A stretch of 64,000 bases of DNA, from contig LNET01000101.1 of NCBI GenBank assembly GCA_001464055.1, positions 1 to 64,000 of the forward strand, written 5' to 3'. The position numbers and the translations under genes are program-made. Every line of letters begins with the position of its first letter. Positions within the stretch are counted from its first letter, which is position 1. This DNA comes from Burkholderiales bacterium Ga0077543 (GTDB lineage Bacteria > Pseudomonadota > Gammaproteobacteria > Burkholderiales > Burkholderiaceae_C). Shown here piece by piece: positions 1 through 7,855 of the stretch. Under the pieces are notes generated by a model, which did not search any database, was not told where the DNA came from, and was given only the letters and a program-made list of their open reading frames with translations.

Positions 1-94
1 CTTGTTTTGCGCCACGGGCGGTCTCCATGAAGAGGAATCGCCATGGTCACAGTCGGCTAGCTCATGGCGTGAGCCACTGGAGACTCGTTGCTAA
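1..94. other. Window edge, no confident gene
   Basis: These bases lie beyond the stop of the truncated hydrolase and do not continue it in any frame. On the plus strand a frame is open from base 2 to a TAA at 91-93 and could be the tail of a gene entering from the left. On the minus strand an ATG at base 43 opens a frame (MAIPLHGDRPWRKT) running off the edge. I recognise neither product. An insertion-sequence end is a reasonable guess but no terminal repeat can be defined from one side. Confidence 0.3.
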
Positions 95-499
95 TCAGGT
101 CTGCTGAAAGATGCCCGGCACACCACCCCAGGCGCCGGAAGACGAGTTGGGCGTATTGAAGTGCGGCGAGAAGGAATTAGCTTCGCGAGCCGGCAGGGTG
201 GCTGTCGCCGGAAGGATGATGCCGACCGGGTACGAGTTGGTACCGGTCAGGTTCGTGAAGGGCGCGCCCGAAACGAAGGGCAGGGCAGGGTCGGTGCCGC
301 CATGGAGGACGCCTTGCGGCCGTGTCAGGTCGCGCACATTTGCGGCGTTGTAGCTCAGCACCGGCTCGAGCCGACCGAAGGTGTAGCTGTTCCCCACGAA
401 CAGCACCTTCACGGGGTCCTGGGCCATGCTCAGGGCCGGCCAGGCCACGGCCATGAGGGCAGCGGCCAGGGACGGGAAGCGCAAACGGCGGTGGGACAT
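95..499 (-). pseudogene. Truncated secreted SGNH/GDSL-type hydrolase
   Basis: Amino-terminal part of an exported SGNH-fold esterase-like protein, 134 codons. The ATG has GAGG six bases upstream. Residues 1-27 form a Sec signal peptide ending ALSMAQ, followed by VKVLFVGNSYTFGR, in which the Ser after Gly-Asn is the expected block I nucleophile. Members of this family usually have about 250-350 residues and later blocks ending in a catalytic Asp-x-x-His; these are missing. The frame stops just after GGVPGIFQQT, a point where relatives continue, and the 94 bases left in the window show no continuation. Truncation by an insertion or rearrangement near base 95-100 is my inference; a short functional protein is unlikely. 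It is divergent from the PEP-CTERM gene. Confidence 0.6.
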
Positions 500-860
500 G
501 ACAGACCTCGGTCAGGTGGTGGGATTGGGCCTAGAACCTTAGGCGAGGCCCATGACTTTCCAATACGTAACAACACGACCCGCAGGCGCGGGCTTGCACT
601 CACGCGGCGCGGCGCGGCGACGCGGAGCAGAGGGGCCGGAAGCAGGCAATTCGGCCCGCTTTGGCAGATGGGTCGCCGCCTGCGGGATTTGCGGCTTGCA
701 TCAGGTAAAGCCCCACCACTCGTTCCAGGGGCTGCAGGCCATGGCCTGACGGCCTGTGTATTGCTAGCATGGGATTGCTTCTGCACCATCTTCGGGCAGC
801 GCTGTAACCGGCCTGTATCGGGCAGAAATTCACCTTTAGCCTCTCTTGCGGAGCTTCAAC
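500..860. promoter_or_regulatory. Divergent intergenic region with a possible sigma-54 promoter
   Basis: A 361-base gap between the truncated hydrolase and the PEP-CTERM gene, so it should hold both promoters. On the plus strand, TGGGATTGCTTCTGCA at 770-785 has GG and GC elements at the spacing of a -24/-12 sigma-54 promoter, although the flanking consensus bases fit only partly. PEP-CTERM genes in some betaproteobacteria are reported to depend on RpoN and the PrsK/PrsR system, which makes the match worth recording. I see no clear -35/-10 pair, hairpin or RNA gene in the rest. Confidence 0.3.
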
Positions 861-1466
861 ATGTCCCTTTTTGCAAACGCCCTGCCGTCCATGGGCGGCC
901 TGCTGCTGGCCAGCACGCTGCTTTCCAGCCCGGCCCTGGCCCAGACGAAAGCAGTCCCCACGGGCGCCCTCAGCAACGTCGTCTACAACTTCGACGTGAG
1001 CGGCATCAGCAGCTTTGGCGAGTTCGGTAGCGCCGGCAACATCTTGGAGACGCTGAACATCGGCAGCGAAAGCACCGTCGTGGGCATCGGCTGGAATGTC
1101 ACGCTGGAATCCTTCCAGCCCAGCTGGTTGTCGGAAATCGGCGTCACTCTGGGCAGCACGGCAGAGTCCTTCGGGCTGCTCGTCCAACCGGGCTGGGCAA
1201 CCAGCACCTGGGGCACCCAGACCTACACCAGCTCCGGCATGCTGAACCTGGTCGCGCAGAACCTGCAGTTCAGCGTCGGCACCGACGGCCTGCTGCGGTT
1301 GGAGTTCACCGAGGCCTTCGACGACATCGCAAACGCGGCTGACGGCAGGTGGCTGTCCGGCATGCTCATGATCGAGGTCTCGCCGATTCCCGAGCCCGCC
1401 ACCTACGGCCTGATGGCCCTGGGCCTCATGGTGGTGGCCGCTGCCGCCCGCCGCCGTCAAGGCTGA
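861..1466 (+). CDS. PEP-CTERM sorting domain protein
   Basis: Exported protein of 201 residues that should be anchored or released at the cell envelope by the exosortase/EpsH system. Residues 1-28 are a signal peptide ending SSPALAQ. The middle is a small, Gly/Ser/Thr-rich, probably beta-rich domain without a recognisable catalytic motif. The tail has the full tripartite sorting signal: IPEPATYG, a hydrophobic segment (LMALGLMVVAAA) and a basic end (ARRRQG). I chose ATG 861 because GGAG sits 7 bases upstream; an in-frame TTG at 846 would put five residues before the signal peptide. No exosortase is present in the window, so the sorting enzyme must be encoded elsewhere. Function of the mature domain is unknown. 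Confidence 0.85.
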   Translation: MSLFANALPSMGGLLLASTLLSSPALAQTKAVPTGALSNVVYNFDVSGISSFGEFGSAGNILETLNIGSESTVVGIGWNVTLESFQPSWLSEIGVTLGSTAESFGLLVQPGWATSTWGTQTYTSSGMLNLVAQNLQFSVGTDGLLRLEFTEAFDDIANAADGRWLSGMLMIEVSPIPEPATYGLMALGLMVVAAAARRRQG

Positions 1467-1479
1467 CCCACGAACATGC

Positions 1480-1506
1480 CCGGGTGCAGCAACTCAGGCT
1501 GCCCGG
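1480..1506 (+). terminator. Possible weak terminator hairpin
   Basis: CCGGG and GCAGC (1480-1490, one bulged T) can pair with GCTGC and CCGG (1498-1506) around a seven-base loop, 14 bases after the PEP-CTERM stop. The following sequence is only moderately T-rich, so termination here is uncertain. Confidence 0.3.
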
Positions 1507-1553
1507 TGTCCTTCCGTTTGATCACTGAACGCCCACGTCGCGAGAGGTTTCTG

Positions 1554-4304
1554 ATGTCCAGCTCCAGCCAGATTTTCCAGGTCACCGTCATCGCCGCAGC
1601 CATCGGCGCGGCCCTGATGGCCCCGTCGCTCGTCCAAGCCCAGGACCCCGGCAAAGCCCTGCCCGCCGCCTCCAAGCTCCGGCAGGAAGCCTCCAAGCTT
1701 CAGCCGGTTGCCGGGGTCCAGCCCGACAAGGCCGGACCCGCGCTCACCGTCACCACGACTGAAGAGCAACGCCTGTGGTTCGTCGAACTCCGGGGTGCCC
1801 CGGTCGCCGACGGCGCCAGGATGGATGTGGTCCGGGCCGAGCAGGACCGGTTTCGCGCTGCCGCTCGCGCCGCAGGCGTGAACTTCACCGAACGCCTCAG
1901 CTACGCCACCTTGTTCAACGGTTTCTCTGTCTCGATTTCGCCTGTCGACCGGCTGCGCCTTTCGCGCCTGCCCGAAGTCAAGGCCATGTATCCGGTCGAC
2001 ATCATCCCTGCACCCAGCCAGCCTGTTTCTGGAGATTCGGCGCCCGACATGGCCGCTGCTCTCGACCTGACGGGTGCGAGCATCGCGCAGAACCAGCTGG
2101 GCCTGAGCGGCCAGGGCGTCAAGGTCGCCATCATCGACAGCGGCGTCGACATCGACCACCCAGCCTTCGGCGGTGCCGGCACCAACGGCGCCACGCCCTT
2201 CCCCACGGCACGTGTGATCGCGGGCTTCGACTTCGTGGGTGACAACTACAACTCCATCGGCACGCCGGCTCAACAGATTCCGGTGCCCGATCAGAACCCC
2301 GACGACTGCGGGGGTCACGGTACCCACGTGGCCGGCATCGTGGGTGCCAATGGGGGAGGCGTCAGGGGCGTTGCTCCCAGCGTCAGTCTGGGGGCCTACC
2401 GCGTGTTCGGTTGCGGGGGCAGCAGTTCCTCCGACATCATCCTGGCCGCTTACGAGCGCGCATTGGCCGACGGCATGCAGGTCATCAACCAGAGCCTGGG
2501 TGCGGCTCGCCAGTGGCCAGACTTTCCCACGGCCCAGGCCTCCAGCCGCCTGGCCCGCAAGGGCATCGTGGTGGTGGCTTCCATCGGCAACAACGGCCCG
2601 GGCGGTTCGCAGCCCGACGCCTTGTTCGCTGCCGGCGCGCCGGGCACGGGCAGGGACGTCATCGGCGTGGCTTCGTTCGACAACGGCCAGCGTTCCTTCC
2701 AGGCTCTGGACACCTCGTTCGGCTACAACGCGGCCAGCGGTTCGCCCCTGCCACCCACCACGGGAACGTTCCCGATGTCGCGCACGGGGCTGCCGACGGC
2801 CACCAACGACGCCTGCGACCCGCTGCCCGCGGGCAGCCTGACCGGCACTGTGGCCCTCATCCAGCGCGGCACCTGCGGCTTCGTCGTCAAGGCGGGCAAT
2901 GCGCAGGCCGCCGGCGCCGCCGCTGTGGTCCTCTTCAACAACGCCCCTGGGGCATTGAACCCGTCGGTGACGGGCACGCCGACGATCACCATTCCGGTGG
3001 TCGCCATCACCCAGGCCCAGGGCCAGCAGTTGTCTGCAGCCATCGGCAGCACCGGCGCCACGCTCACCTGGACGCCGAACTTCGTCGGTGCGCCGTTCGG
3101 CACCGGTGGCCTGCTGTCGGGCTTCAGCTCTTTCGGCGTGGCCGCTGACTTGTCGATGAAGCCCCAGCTGGGCGCGCCGGGTGGTGGCATCCTGTCCACC
3201 TATCCGCTGGAGCTGGGAACTGGTGGCGTCGCCACCTTGTCGGGCACGTCGATGTCGGCACCGCACGTGGCGGGTGCCACGGCGCTGATCCTGCAAGCCC
3301 TGCCCAATGCGGCACTGGGTGCCGCCGGGCCGCTGACCGGCCGCAACCCGCCGCCGCGCATCAACATGATGACCCGCATCATGAACACGGCGCAGCCCAA
3401 GGCGCTGGCGGCCAACCCCACCGGAGACTTGCTCGACCACTCGTTCCGTCAGGGCGCCGGCATGTTGAACGTGCCCGCTGCCGTGCTGAGCCAGCAGTTC
3501 GTGGTGCCGGCCCAGATTGCCACCGGTGAAAGCCAGGCCGGGCCCAGCACGACCCGGCTGATCTTGCGCAACGACAGCGGCTCGCCCGTCACCTACACCT
3601 TGGGCCACAGGCCGAGCGCGGCGGCCACGCCGAACGTGCCCAACGCGGCTGGCTCGGTCTGGGTCAGCTCCACCGTGCAGGCGCCCGCCACGGTCAGCTT
3701 CAGCAGCAACACCGTCACGGTGCCGGGCAACGGCACGGCGCAGGTGATGGTCACGATCGACGCCAATGCCACGCAGGTCGACCGCGGCCTGTATGGGGGC
3801 TACATCACCTTCACCTCGGCCAACGGCGGCGCACCGCTGGTGGTTCCTTTCGGCGGCATGAAGGGCGACTACCAGACGACGGAATTGCTGCGGGCCACCA
3901 CCGCCGGCTACCCCTGGTTGAGCTCGCGGGTCAGCACCCCCGACGGCTTCAGCTACACCAACTGCCCCACGGGCTGCAGCTTCACCCTGGCGAACGACGC
4001 CAGCACGCCGTACATCGCCTTCCAACTGGCGCATCATGCGCGCAAGGTGCAGCTGGATGCCTTGGACGCCACATCGGGTGCAGAACTGGGTCGCATCAGC
4101 CTGAACGAGTTCGTCGGCCGCAATGCGGGCCCGGGCACCGGTTCCTTCTTCGGGTTCCCGTGGGACGGCGTCACGAGCCAGGGCACCCAGCCCAATGGCA
4201 CGTATCGCATCAGGCTGTCGGTGCTGAAGCCGCTGGGCAACGAGGCCAATCCGGCCCACTGGGAAACCTGGACCTCGCCTGTGGTGACGATCGCCCGGCC
4301 CTGA
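1554..4304 (+). CDS. Secreted subtilisin-like S8 serine protease with PA domain
   Basis: Exported endopeptidase of 916 residues. A signal peptide (1-28, ending SLVQAQ) is followed by an I9-type propeptide (about 60-150) that should fold and inhibit the enzyme until processed. The triad is complete: Asp195 in IIDSGVDIDHP, His255 in GHGTHVAGIVG and Ser566 in SGTSMSAPHVAG; the oxyanion Asn lies in ASIGNNGPGG. A protease-associated (PA) domain (about 420-510, GTVALIQRGTCGFVVKAG) is inserted between His and Ser, as in large extracellular subtilases. After the catalytic domain come beta-sandwich Fn3-like segments to the C-terminus. There is no PEP-CTERM or other sorting tail, so release to the medium is likely. 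ATG 1554 has GAGAGG 8 bases upstream; an upstream ATG at 1476 would precede the signal peptide by 26 residues and was rejected. Confidence 0.92.
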   Translation: MSSSSQIFQVTVIAAAIGAALMAPSLVQAQDPGKALPAASKLRQEASKLQPVAGVQPDKAGPALTVTTTEEQRLWFVELRGAPVADGARMDVVRAEQDRFRAAARAAGVNFTERLSYATLFNGFSVSISPVDRLRLSRLPEVKAMYPVDIIPAPSQPVSGDSAPDMAAALDLTGASIAQNQLGLSGQGVKVAIIDSGVDIDHPAFGGAGTNGATPFPTARVIAGFDFVGDNYNSIGTPAQQIPVPDQNPDDCGGHGTHVAGIVGANGGGVRGVAPSVSLGAYRVFGCGGSSSSDIILAAYERALADGMQVINQSLGAARQWPDFPTAQASSRLARKGIVVVASIGNNGPGGSQPDALFAAGAPGTGRDVIGVASFDNGQRSFQALDTSFGYNAASGSPLPPTTGTFPMSRTGLPTATNDACDPLPAGSLTGTVALIQRGTCGFVVKAGNAQAAGAAAVVLFNNAPGALNPSVTGTPTITIPVVAITQAQGQQLSAAIGSTGATLTWTPNFVGAPFGTGGLLSGFSSFGVAADLSMKPQLGAPGGGILSTYPLELGTGGVATLSGTSMSAPHVAGATALILQALPNAALGAAGPLTGRNPPPRINMMTRIMNTAQPKALAANPTGDLLDHSFRQGAGMLNVPAAVLSQQFVVPAQIATGESQAGPSTTRLILRNDSGSPVTYTLGHRPSAAATPNVPNAAGSVWVSSTVQAPATVSFSSNTVTVPGNGTAQVMVTIDANATQVDRGLYGGYITFTSANGGAPLVVPFGGMKGDYQTTELLRATTAGYPWLSSRVSTPDGFSYTNCPTGCSFTLANDASTPYIAFQLAHHARKVQLDALDATSGAELGRISLNEFVGRNAGPGTGSFFGFPWDGVTSQGTQPNGTYRIRLSVLKPLGNEANPAHWETWTSPVVTIARP

Positions 4305-4330
4305 AGGCCCGGCTTTTCGCGACTGAACCC

Positions 4331-4352
4331 AGGGCCCTTCGGGGCCCTTTTT
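4331..4352. terminator. Rho-independent terminator after the S8 protease
   Basis: GGGCCC, a TTCG tetraloop and GGGCCC followed directly by five Ts. It lies between convergent genes; an A before the stem gives a weaker reverse-strand tail, so it mainly serves the protease but may act both ways. Confidence 0.9.
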
Positions 4353-4382
4353 CATGATGCGCTGCGCCCCGGGGCGGCGGCT

Positions 4383-5117
4383 TCAGTTTTCGTAGCAGTA
4401 GCCGACGCCGTAGACCGAACGGATGTGCTCGCTGCCCGCACCGGCCTGTTCGAGCTTGCGGCGCAGATTCTTCACGTGGCTGTCGACGGCGCGTTCGGTG
4501 ACGGCGCGGCCCTCGCCGTGCAGCAGGTCCAGCAGCTGAGGCCGTTCGAACACCCGGCCGGGTTGCGCCGACAGCGCCCGCAGCAGCCGGAACTCGTTGG
4601 GCGTCAGGTCCAGCGCGACGCCGCACCACGAAGCGCGCCAGCCCTGCTCGTCGATGAGCAATCCCGCCTGCGGGCTGGCAGATGCCGGTGGCGCAGGCTG
4701 GACGGGCGCCTGTTGCAGGCCACGGCTGCGACGCAGCACGGCCTTCACCCTGGCCATCACCTCACGCGGGCTGAAAGGTGTTTTCGGGATGTAGTCGTCG
4801 GCGCCCAGCTCCAGCCCCACCAGGCGATCGGCCTCGTCGTCGCGCGCGGTCAGGATGATGATGGGCACACTGGTCTGCGCACGCAGCTGGCGGCACAGGC
4901 TCAACCCGTCCATGCCTGGCAGCATCAGGTCGAGCAGCACCAGGTCGTGGCGGCGCTCGTTCCAGGCCTGCAGCCCGGCATGGCCGTCGGCCACGCATTC
5001 CGGCTGGTGCCCGGCCGCGTGCAGGTAGTCGGCCAGCAGCGCGGCCAGCTTGGGTTCGTCCTCGACCACCAGCACGCGCGCCGGGCCGGGGTCCAGCGGC
5101 AGCGGCGCTTCAGCCAA
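4383..5117 (-). CDS. OmpR-family response regulator (BaeR-like)
   Basis: DNA-binding output partner of the adjacent sensor kinase, about 244 residues. The receiver begins RVLVVEDEP, has the phospho-acceptor Asp in LVLLDLMLPGMDG and a winged-helix DNA-binding domain after about residue 150 (LTPNEFRLLRAL, VDSHVKNLRRKL, RSVYGVGYCY). The switch region is odd: it reads DDYIPKTPFSPRE, one residue longer than the usual DDYxxKPFxPRE, with Thr between the conserved Lys and Pro. The likely start is TTG 5117, overlapping the kinase stop; the frame stays open to an ATG at 5186, but that would add a non-conserved leader inside the kinase gene. Position next to a divergent RND pump suggests it activates that pump, as BaeR does for mdtABC. 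The cognate site is not established. Confidence 0.88.
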   Translation of the reverse strand: MAEAPLPLDPGPARVLVVEDEPKLAALLADYLHAAGHQPECVADGHAGLQAWNERRHDLVLLDLMLPGMDGLSLCRQLRAQTSVPIIILTARDDEADRLVGLELGADDYIPKTPFSPREVMARVKAVLRRSRGLQQAPVQPAPPASASPQAGLLIDEQGWRASWCGVALDLTPNEFRLLRALSAQPGRVFERPQLLDLLHGEGRAVTERAVDSHVKNLRRKLEQAGAGSEHIRSVYGVGYCYEN

Positions 5118-6507
5118 GTGCTGGCAGTTCCACGCGCAGCCACAGCCCGCCCAGGGGCGAGGGCCGGGCTTCGATGCGGCCTTCATGCGCCTCGACGATG
5201 CGCTGGCATATGGACAGGCCCAGCCCGGCGCCGCCGCTGCGACGGCTGCGCGAGGCTTCGGCGCGGAAGAAGCGGTCGAACAGCCGCGGCAGGTGTTCGT
5301 CCAGCACGCCGGGCGCGCTGTCGTGCAGGTCGATCAGCATCTGCCGGCCTTCGCGGCGCGCCTGCAGGTGCAGTGCGCCGCCGGTGTCGGTGTAGCGGCA
5401 GCTGTTTTCCAGCAGGTTCGAAAACAGCTGGCGCAGCCGCCTGGCGTCGCCGAAGGTGGGCAACGGGCCCGACGGCAATTCCATCTGCAGCGCCAGTCCG
5501 CTGCTGCGCAGGCGTTCGCCGAACGAGCCAGCGGCCTCGTCGATGATCTCGCGCAGGTCGAGCTCGGCCTTGCGGTAGGACAGCGCGCCCACGTCGGCCA
5601 GCGACAGCTGGTAGAGGTCGTCGACCAGCTTGTGCAGGGTGACGACTTCGCCTCGCAAGGAGCGCAGGGCGGCCGCATCGAGCGGGCGCACGCCGTCTTC
5701 CAGCGCTTCCAGCTCGCCGTGCAGCACCCCCAGCGGCGTGCGCAATTCGTGCGAGACGTCGGCCATGAATTCACGCCGCATCGCCTCGTTGCGCTGCAGC
5801 GTCACAGCCAGCTGGTTGAAGTCGTGTGCCAGCTGGCCGACCTCGTCGTCGACGTTTTGTTCCGGAACGCGCGCGCCATAGTCACCGGCTGCCAGCCGGT
5901 GTGTTGCGGCGGCGACCTGGCGCACGGGCAGCAGCAGGCGGCGAGATGCCCACAAGGCCACCGCTGCCGCCAGCAGCACGGCACCACCACCCACCAGCCA
6001 GCCGGTCCGCGCCTGGGCGTCGGCAAAGCGTTTTTCTGCGCCTGAACTGACGGACTCGAACGGTGTCAGCACCAGCCAGCCCACGGTGATGCCGTCGACC
6101 ACGATGGCGCGTTCGATGGCGTTTTCAGCCGGGCTGTCGAAACCGACGATGCGAATTCGGTCGGCGTCGAGCAAGGTGAAGCGGCGGGAAGCGCCGGTCA
6201 GTTCGGCCGGGCTGGCCTGTGCCGGCGGACGGTCCATCAGCGGCACACGCTCGTCTTCCGGTGCCGGGCGCAGCAACCTGAACCACAGGTCGGGGCGCTG
6301 CCTCAAAAAGTCCCAGCTGCCTTGCTGCCTGTAACCCGACCTGACGCTGGGCACCGCCAGGTCCAGGCGCCCCACGGCCTGTTCGTTCAGAAATCCCAGG
6401 AAGTCGCGGTTCAGGTTCACATGGGCGGCCACGCCCATGGCCACGGCCACGGCCACCGCGGCGCTCAGCACGGCGGCGAACAGGCGGGCGGCGAGGTTCA
6501 GCTTCAT
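5110..6507 (-). CDS. Sensor histidine kinase (BaeS-like)
   Basis: Inner-membrane sensor kinase of 465 residues, transcribed with the downstream regulator with overlapping ends. It starts MKLNLAARLFAAVL at ATG 6507; one transmembrane helix at about 9-31 and a second near 160-180 flank a periplasmic sensor domain of about 130 residues. A HAMP linker follows, then the H box MADVSHELRTPLG with the phospho-accepting His, N box QLFSNLLENSCRYTD, the D box in the BaeS form DSAPGV, and the G box GGAGLGLSIC. The DSAPG variant and the sequence around it resemble E. coli BaeS, an envelope-stress sensor. The ligand cannot be read from the sequence; the neighbouring pump suggests a noxious compound or envelope damage. 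Confidence 0.88.
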   Translation of the reverse strand: MKLNLAARLFAAVLSAAVAVAVAMGVAAHVNLNRDFLGFLNEQAVGRLDLAVPSVRSGYRQQGSWDFLRQRPDLWFRLLRPAPEDERVPLMDRPPAQASPAELTGASRRFTLLDADRIRIVGFDSPAENAIERAIVVDGITVGWLVLTPFESVSSGAEKRFADAQARTGWLVGGGAVLLAAAVALWASRRLLLPVRQVAAATHRLAAGDYGARVPEQNVDDEVGQLAHDFNQLAVTLQRNEAMRREFMADVSHELRTPLGVLHGELEALEDGVRPLDAAALRSLRGEVVTLHKLVDDLYQLSLADVGALSYRKAELDLREIIDEAAGSFGERLRSSGLALQMELPSGPLPTFGDARRLRQLFSNLLENSCRYTDTGGALHLQARREGRQMLIDLHDSAPGVLDEHLPRLFDRFFRAEASRSRRSGGAGLGLSICQRIVEAHEGRIEARPSPLGGLWLRVELPALG

Positions 6508-6541
6508 GTTGGGGCAAATGGCAGCAGCCAGCAATGGCCGG

Positions 6542-6555
6542 TGGTGTGTACACCA
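6542..6555. promoter_or_regulatory. Candidate operator between kinase and efflux operon
   Basis: An inverted repeat with perfect 5-base arms TGGTG and CACCA around TGTA, containing the palindrome GTGTACAC. It is 35 bases upstream of the kinase ATG and about 92 bases upstream of the adaptor start, in the only divergent region of this locus. Binding by the adjacent regulator is inference; OmpR-type regulators more often bind direct repeats. Confidence 0.35.
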
Positions 6556-6647
6556 TCTTGCCGCAACGCAGCGCCGATGTGCCCGGCGGCCTTCGCAGAG
6601 GCGGGCTCTTCAAGGTCTCTCCACATTGTGGAGGCAGTATCCGCGGC

Positions 6648-7832
6648 GTGAAAACCCTTAACCACATCTCCAGACGTTCATTCGCGGTCGCAGCGGGCTT
6701 GTCGCTCGTGGCCTTGCTCGCAGCCTGCCAGGACAAGCCCGTCTCTGCGCCGGCTGCCCGGGCACCGGTCGAAGTGGGGGTTGTCGTCGTCGCTGCGCAG
6801 GACGCACCTTTGCAGCTGGAGTTGCCTGGCCGCCTGACTGCCAGCCAAGTGGCGGAAATCCGCCCGCAGGTGGGCGGCCTGGTGCAAAAGCGCCTGTTCA
6901 CCGAAGGCGGCCAGGTCAAGGCCGGCCAGCCTCTGTACCAGATCGACCCTGCCGCGCTCGAAGCGGAGCGCGCCCGCAACGCCGCGGCCCTGCAGAAGGC
7001 ACAGGCACAGCTTTCCGCTGCGCAGGTGAAGGCCACGCGCGACGCTGCCCTGCTGGAAGCCGACGCCATCAGTCGTGAAGTGGCCGACGACAGCACGGCT
7101 GCCGTGCGCCAGGCCGAGGCCGACGTGGCACTGGCCCGGGCGGCCCTGGACGCAGCCCAGGTGCAGCTGCAGCGTGCGCGCATCGTCGCGCCCATCGGCG
7201 GGCGCATCGAGGTGTCCGCGGTCACTGCGGGCGCCCTGGTCACGGCCAACCAGGCGGCGGCGCTGACCACCATCCAGCAGCTGGACCCGATGCATGTGGA
7301 CATCGTCCAGAGCAGCGCCGAGTTGTTGTCGCTTCGCCGCCAGATGGCCGGGCAGACCGGTAGCCGGCAGGTGCAGCTGGTGCTGGAAGACGGCTCGGTG
7401 TACCCGCAGCCGGCCACGCTGCAGTTCAGCGGCGTCACGGTCGACGGCGGCACCGGAACCGTGACGCTGCGTGCCGTGGTGCCGAACCCCCAGGGCACCC
7501 TGTTGCCGGGCATGGTGGTGCAGGCGCGCCTGCTGGCGGGTGTGGACCGCGGCGTGCTGCTGGTGCCGCAGGAAGGAGTCAGCCGCACTGCCACGGGCGA
7601 CGCCACGGCACTGGTGGTGGGTGAAGGCAACAAGGTCGAACGGCGCCGACTGACCCTGGCACGTGCCGTGGGCAACCGCTGGCTCGTGACCAGCGGGTTG
7701 CAGGCCGGTGACCGGCTCATCGTCGAAGGACTCCAGCGCGCCCGCCCCGAGATGGTGGTGACACCGGTCGCTGCAGGTTCCAGGCCCGCAGGCCCGGGCA
7801 AGCCCGCCAGCGCGGCCGTTGCAGCGCGCTGA
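6648..7832 (+). CDS. RND efflux periplasmic adaptor lipoprotein (AcrA/MexA family)
   Basis: Membrane-fusion subunit that links the inner-membrane pump to the outer-membrane channel. About 394 residues from GTG 6648, which has GGAGG 13 bases upstream (long spacing, so the start is moderately sure). The signal peptide ends LVALLAAC, a lipobox whose Cys would be lipidated and fixed to the inner membrane. Next come the barrel-sandwich half motif (EIRPQVGGLVQKRLFTEGG), an Ala/Gln-rich alpha-hairpin coiled coil of about 75 residues, the second half motif (RIVAPIGGRIEV), a beta-barrel and the membrane-proximal domain. First gene of an adaptor-permease-channel operon divergent from its probable two-component regulator. 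Confidence 0.93.
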   Translation: MKTLNHISRRSFAVAAGLSLVALLAACQDKPVSAPAARAPVEVGVVVVAAQDAPLQLELPGRLTASQVAEIRPQVGGLVQKRLFTEGGQVKAGQPLYQIDPAALEAERARNAAALQKAQAQLSAAQVKATRDAALLEADAISREVADDSTAAVRQAEADVALARAALDAAQVQLQRARIVAPIGGRIEVSAVTAGALVTANQAAALTTIQQLDPMHVDIVQSSAELLSLRRQMAGQTGSRQVQLVLEDGSVYPQPATLQFSGVTVDGGTGTVTLRAVVPNPQGTLLPGMVVQARLLAGVDRGVLLVPQEGVSRTATGDATALVVGEGNKVERRRLTLARAVGNRWLVTSGLQAGDRLIVEGLQRARPEMVVTPVAAGSRPAGPGKPASAAVAAR

Positions 7833-7855
7833 AACGACGCGCCGAGCACACTGCC

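Noticed and set aside
1494..4355. Long minus-strand open frame opposite the S8 protease
   Set aside because: The protease triad and domains are unambiguous on the plus strand; the opposite product is low-complexity.
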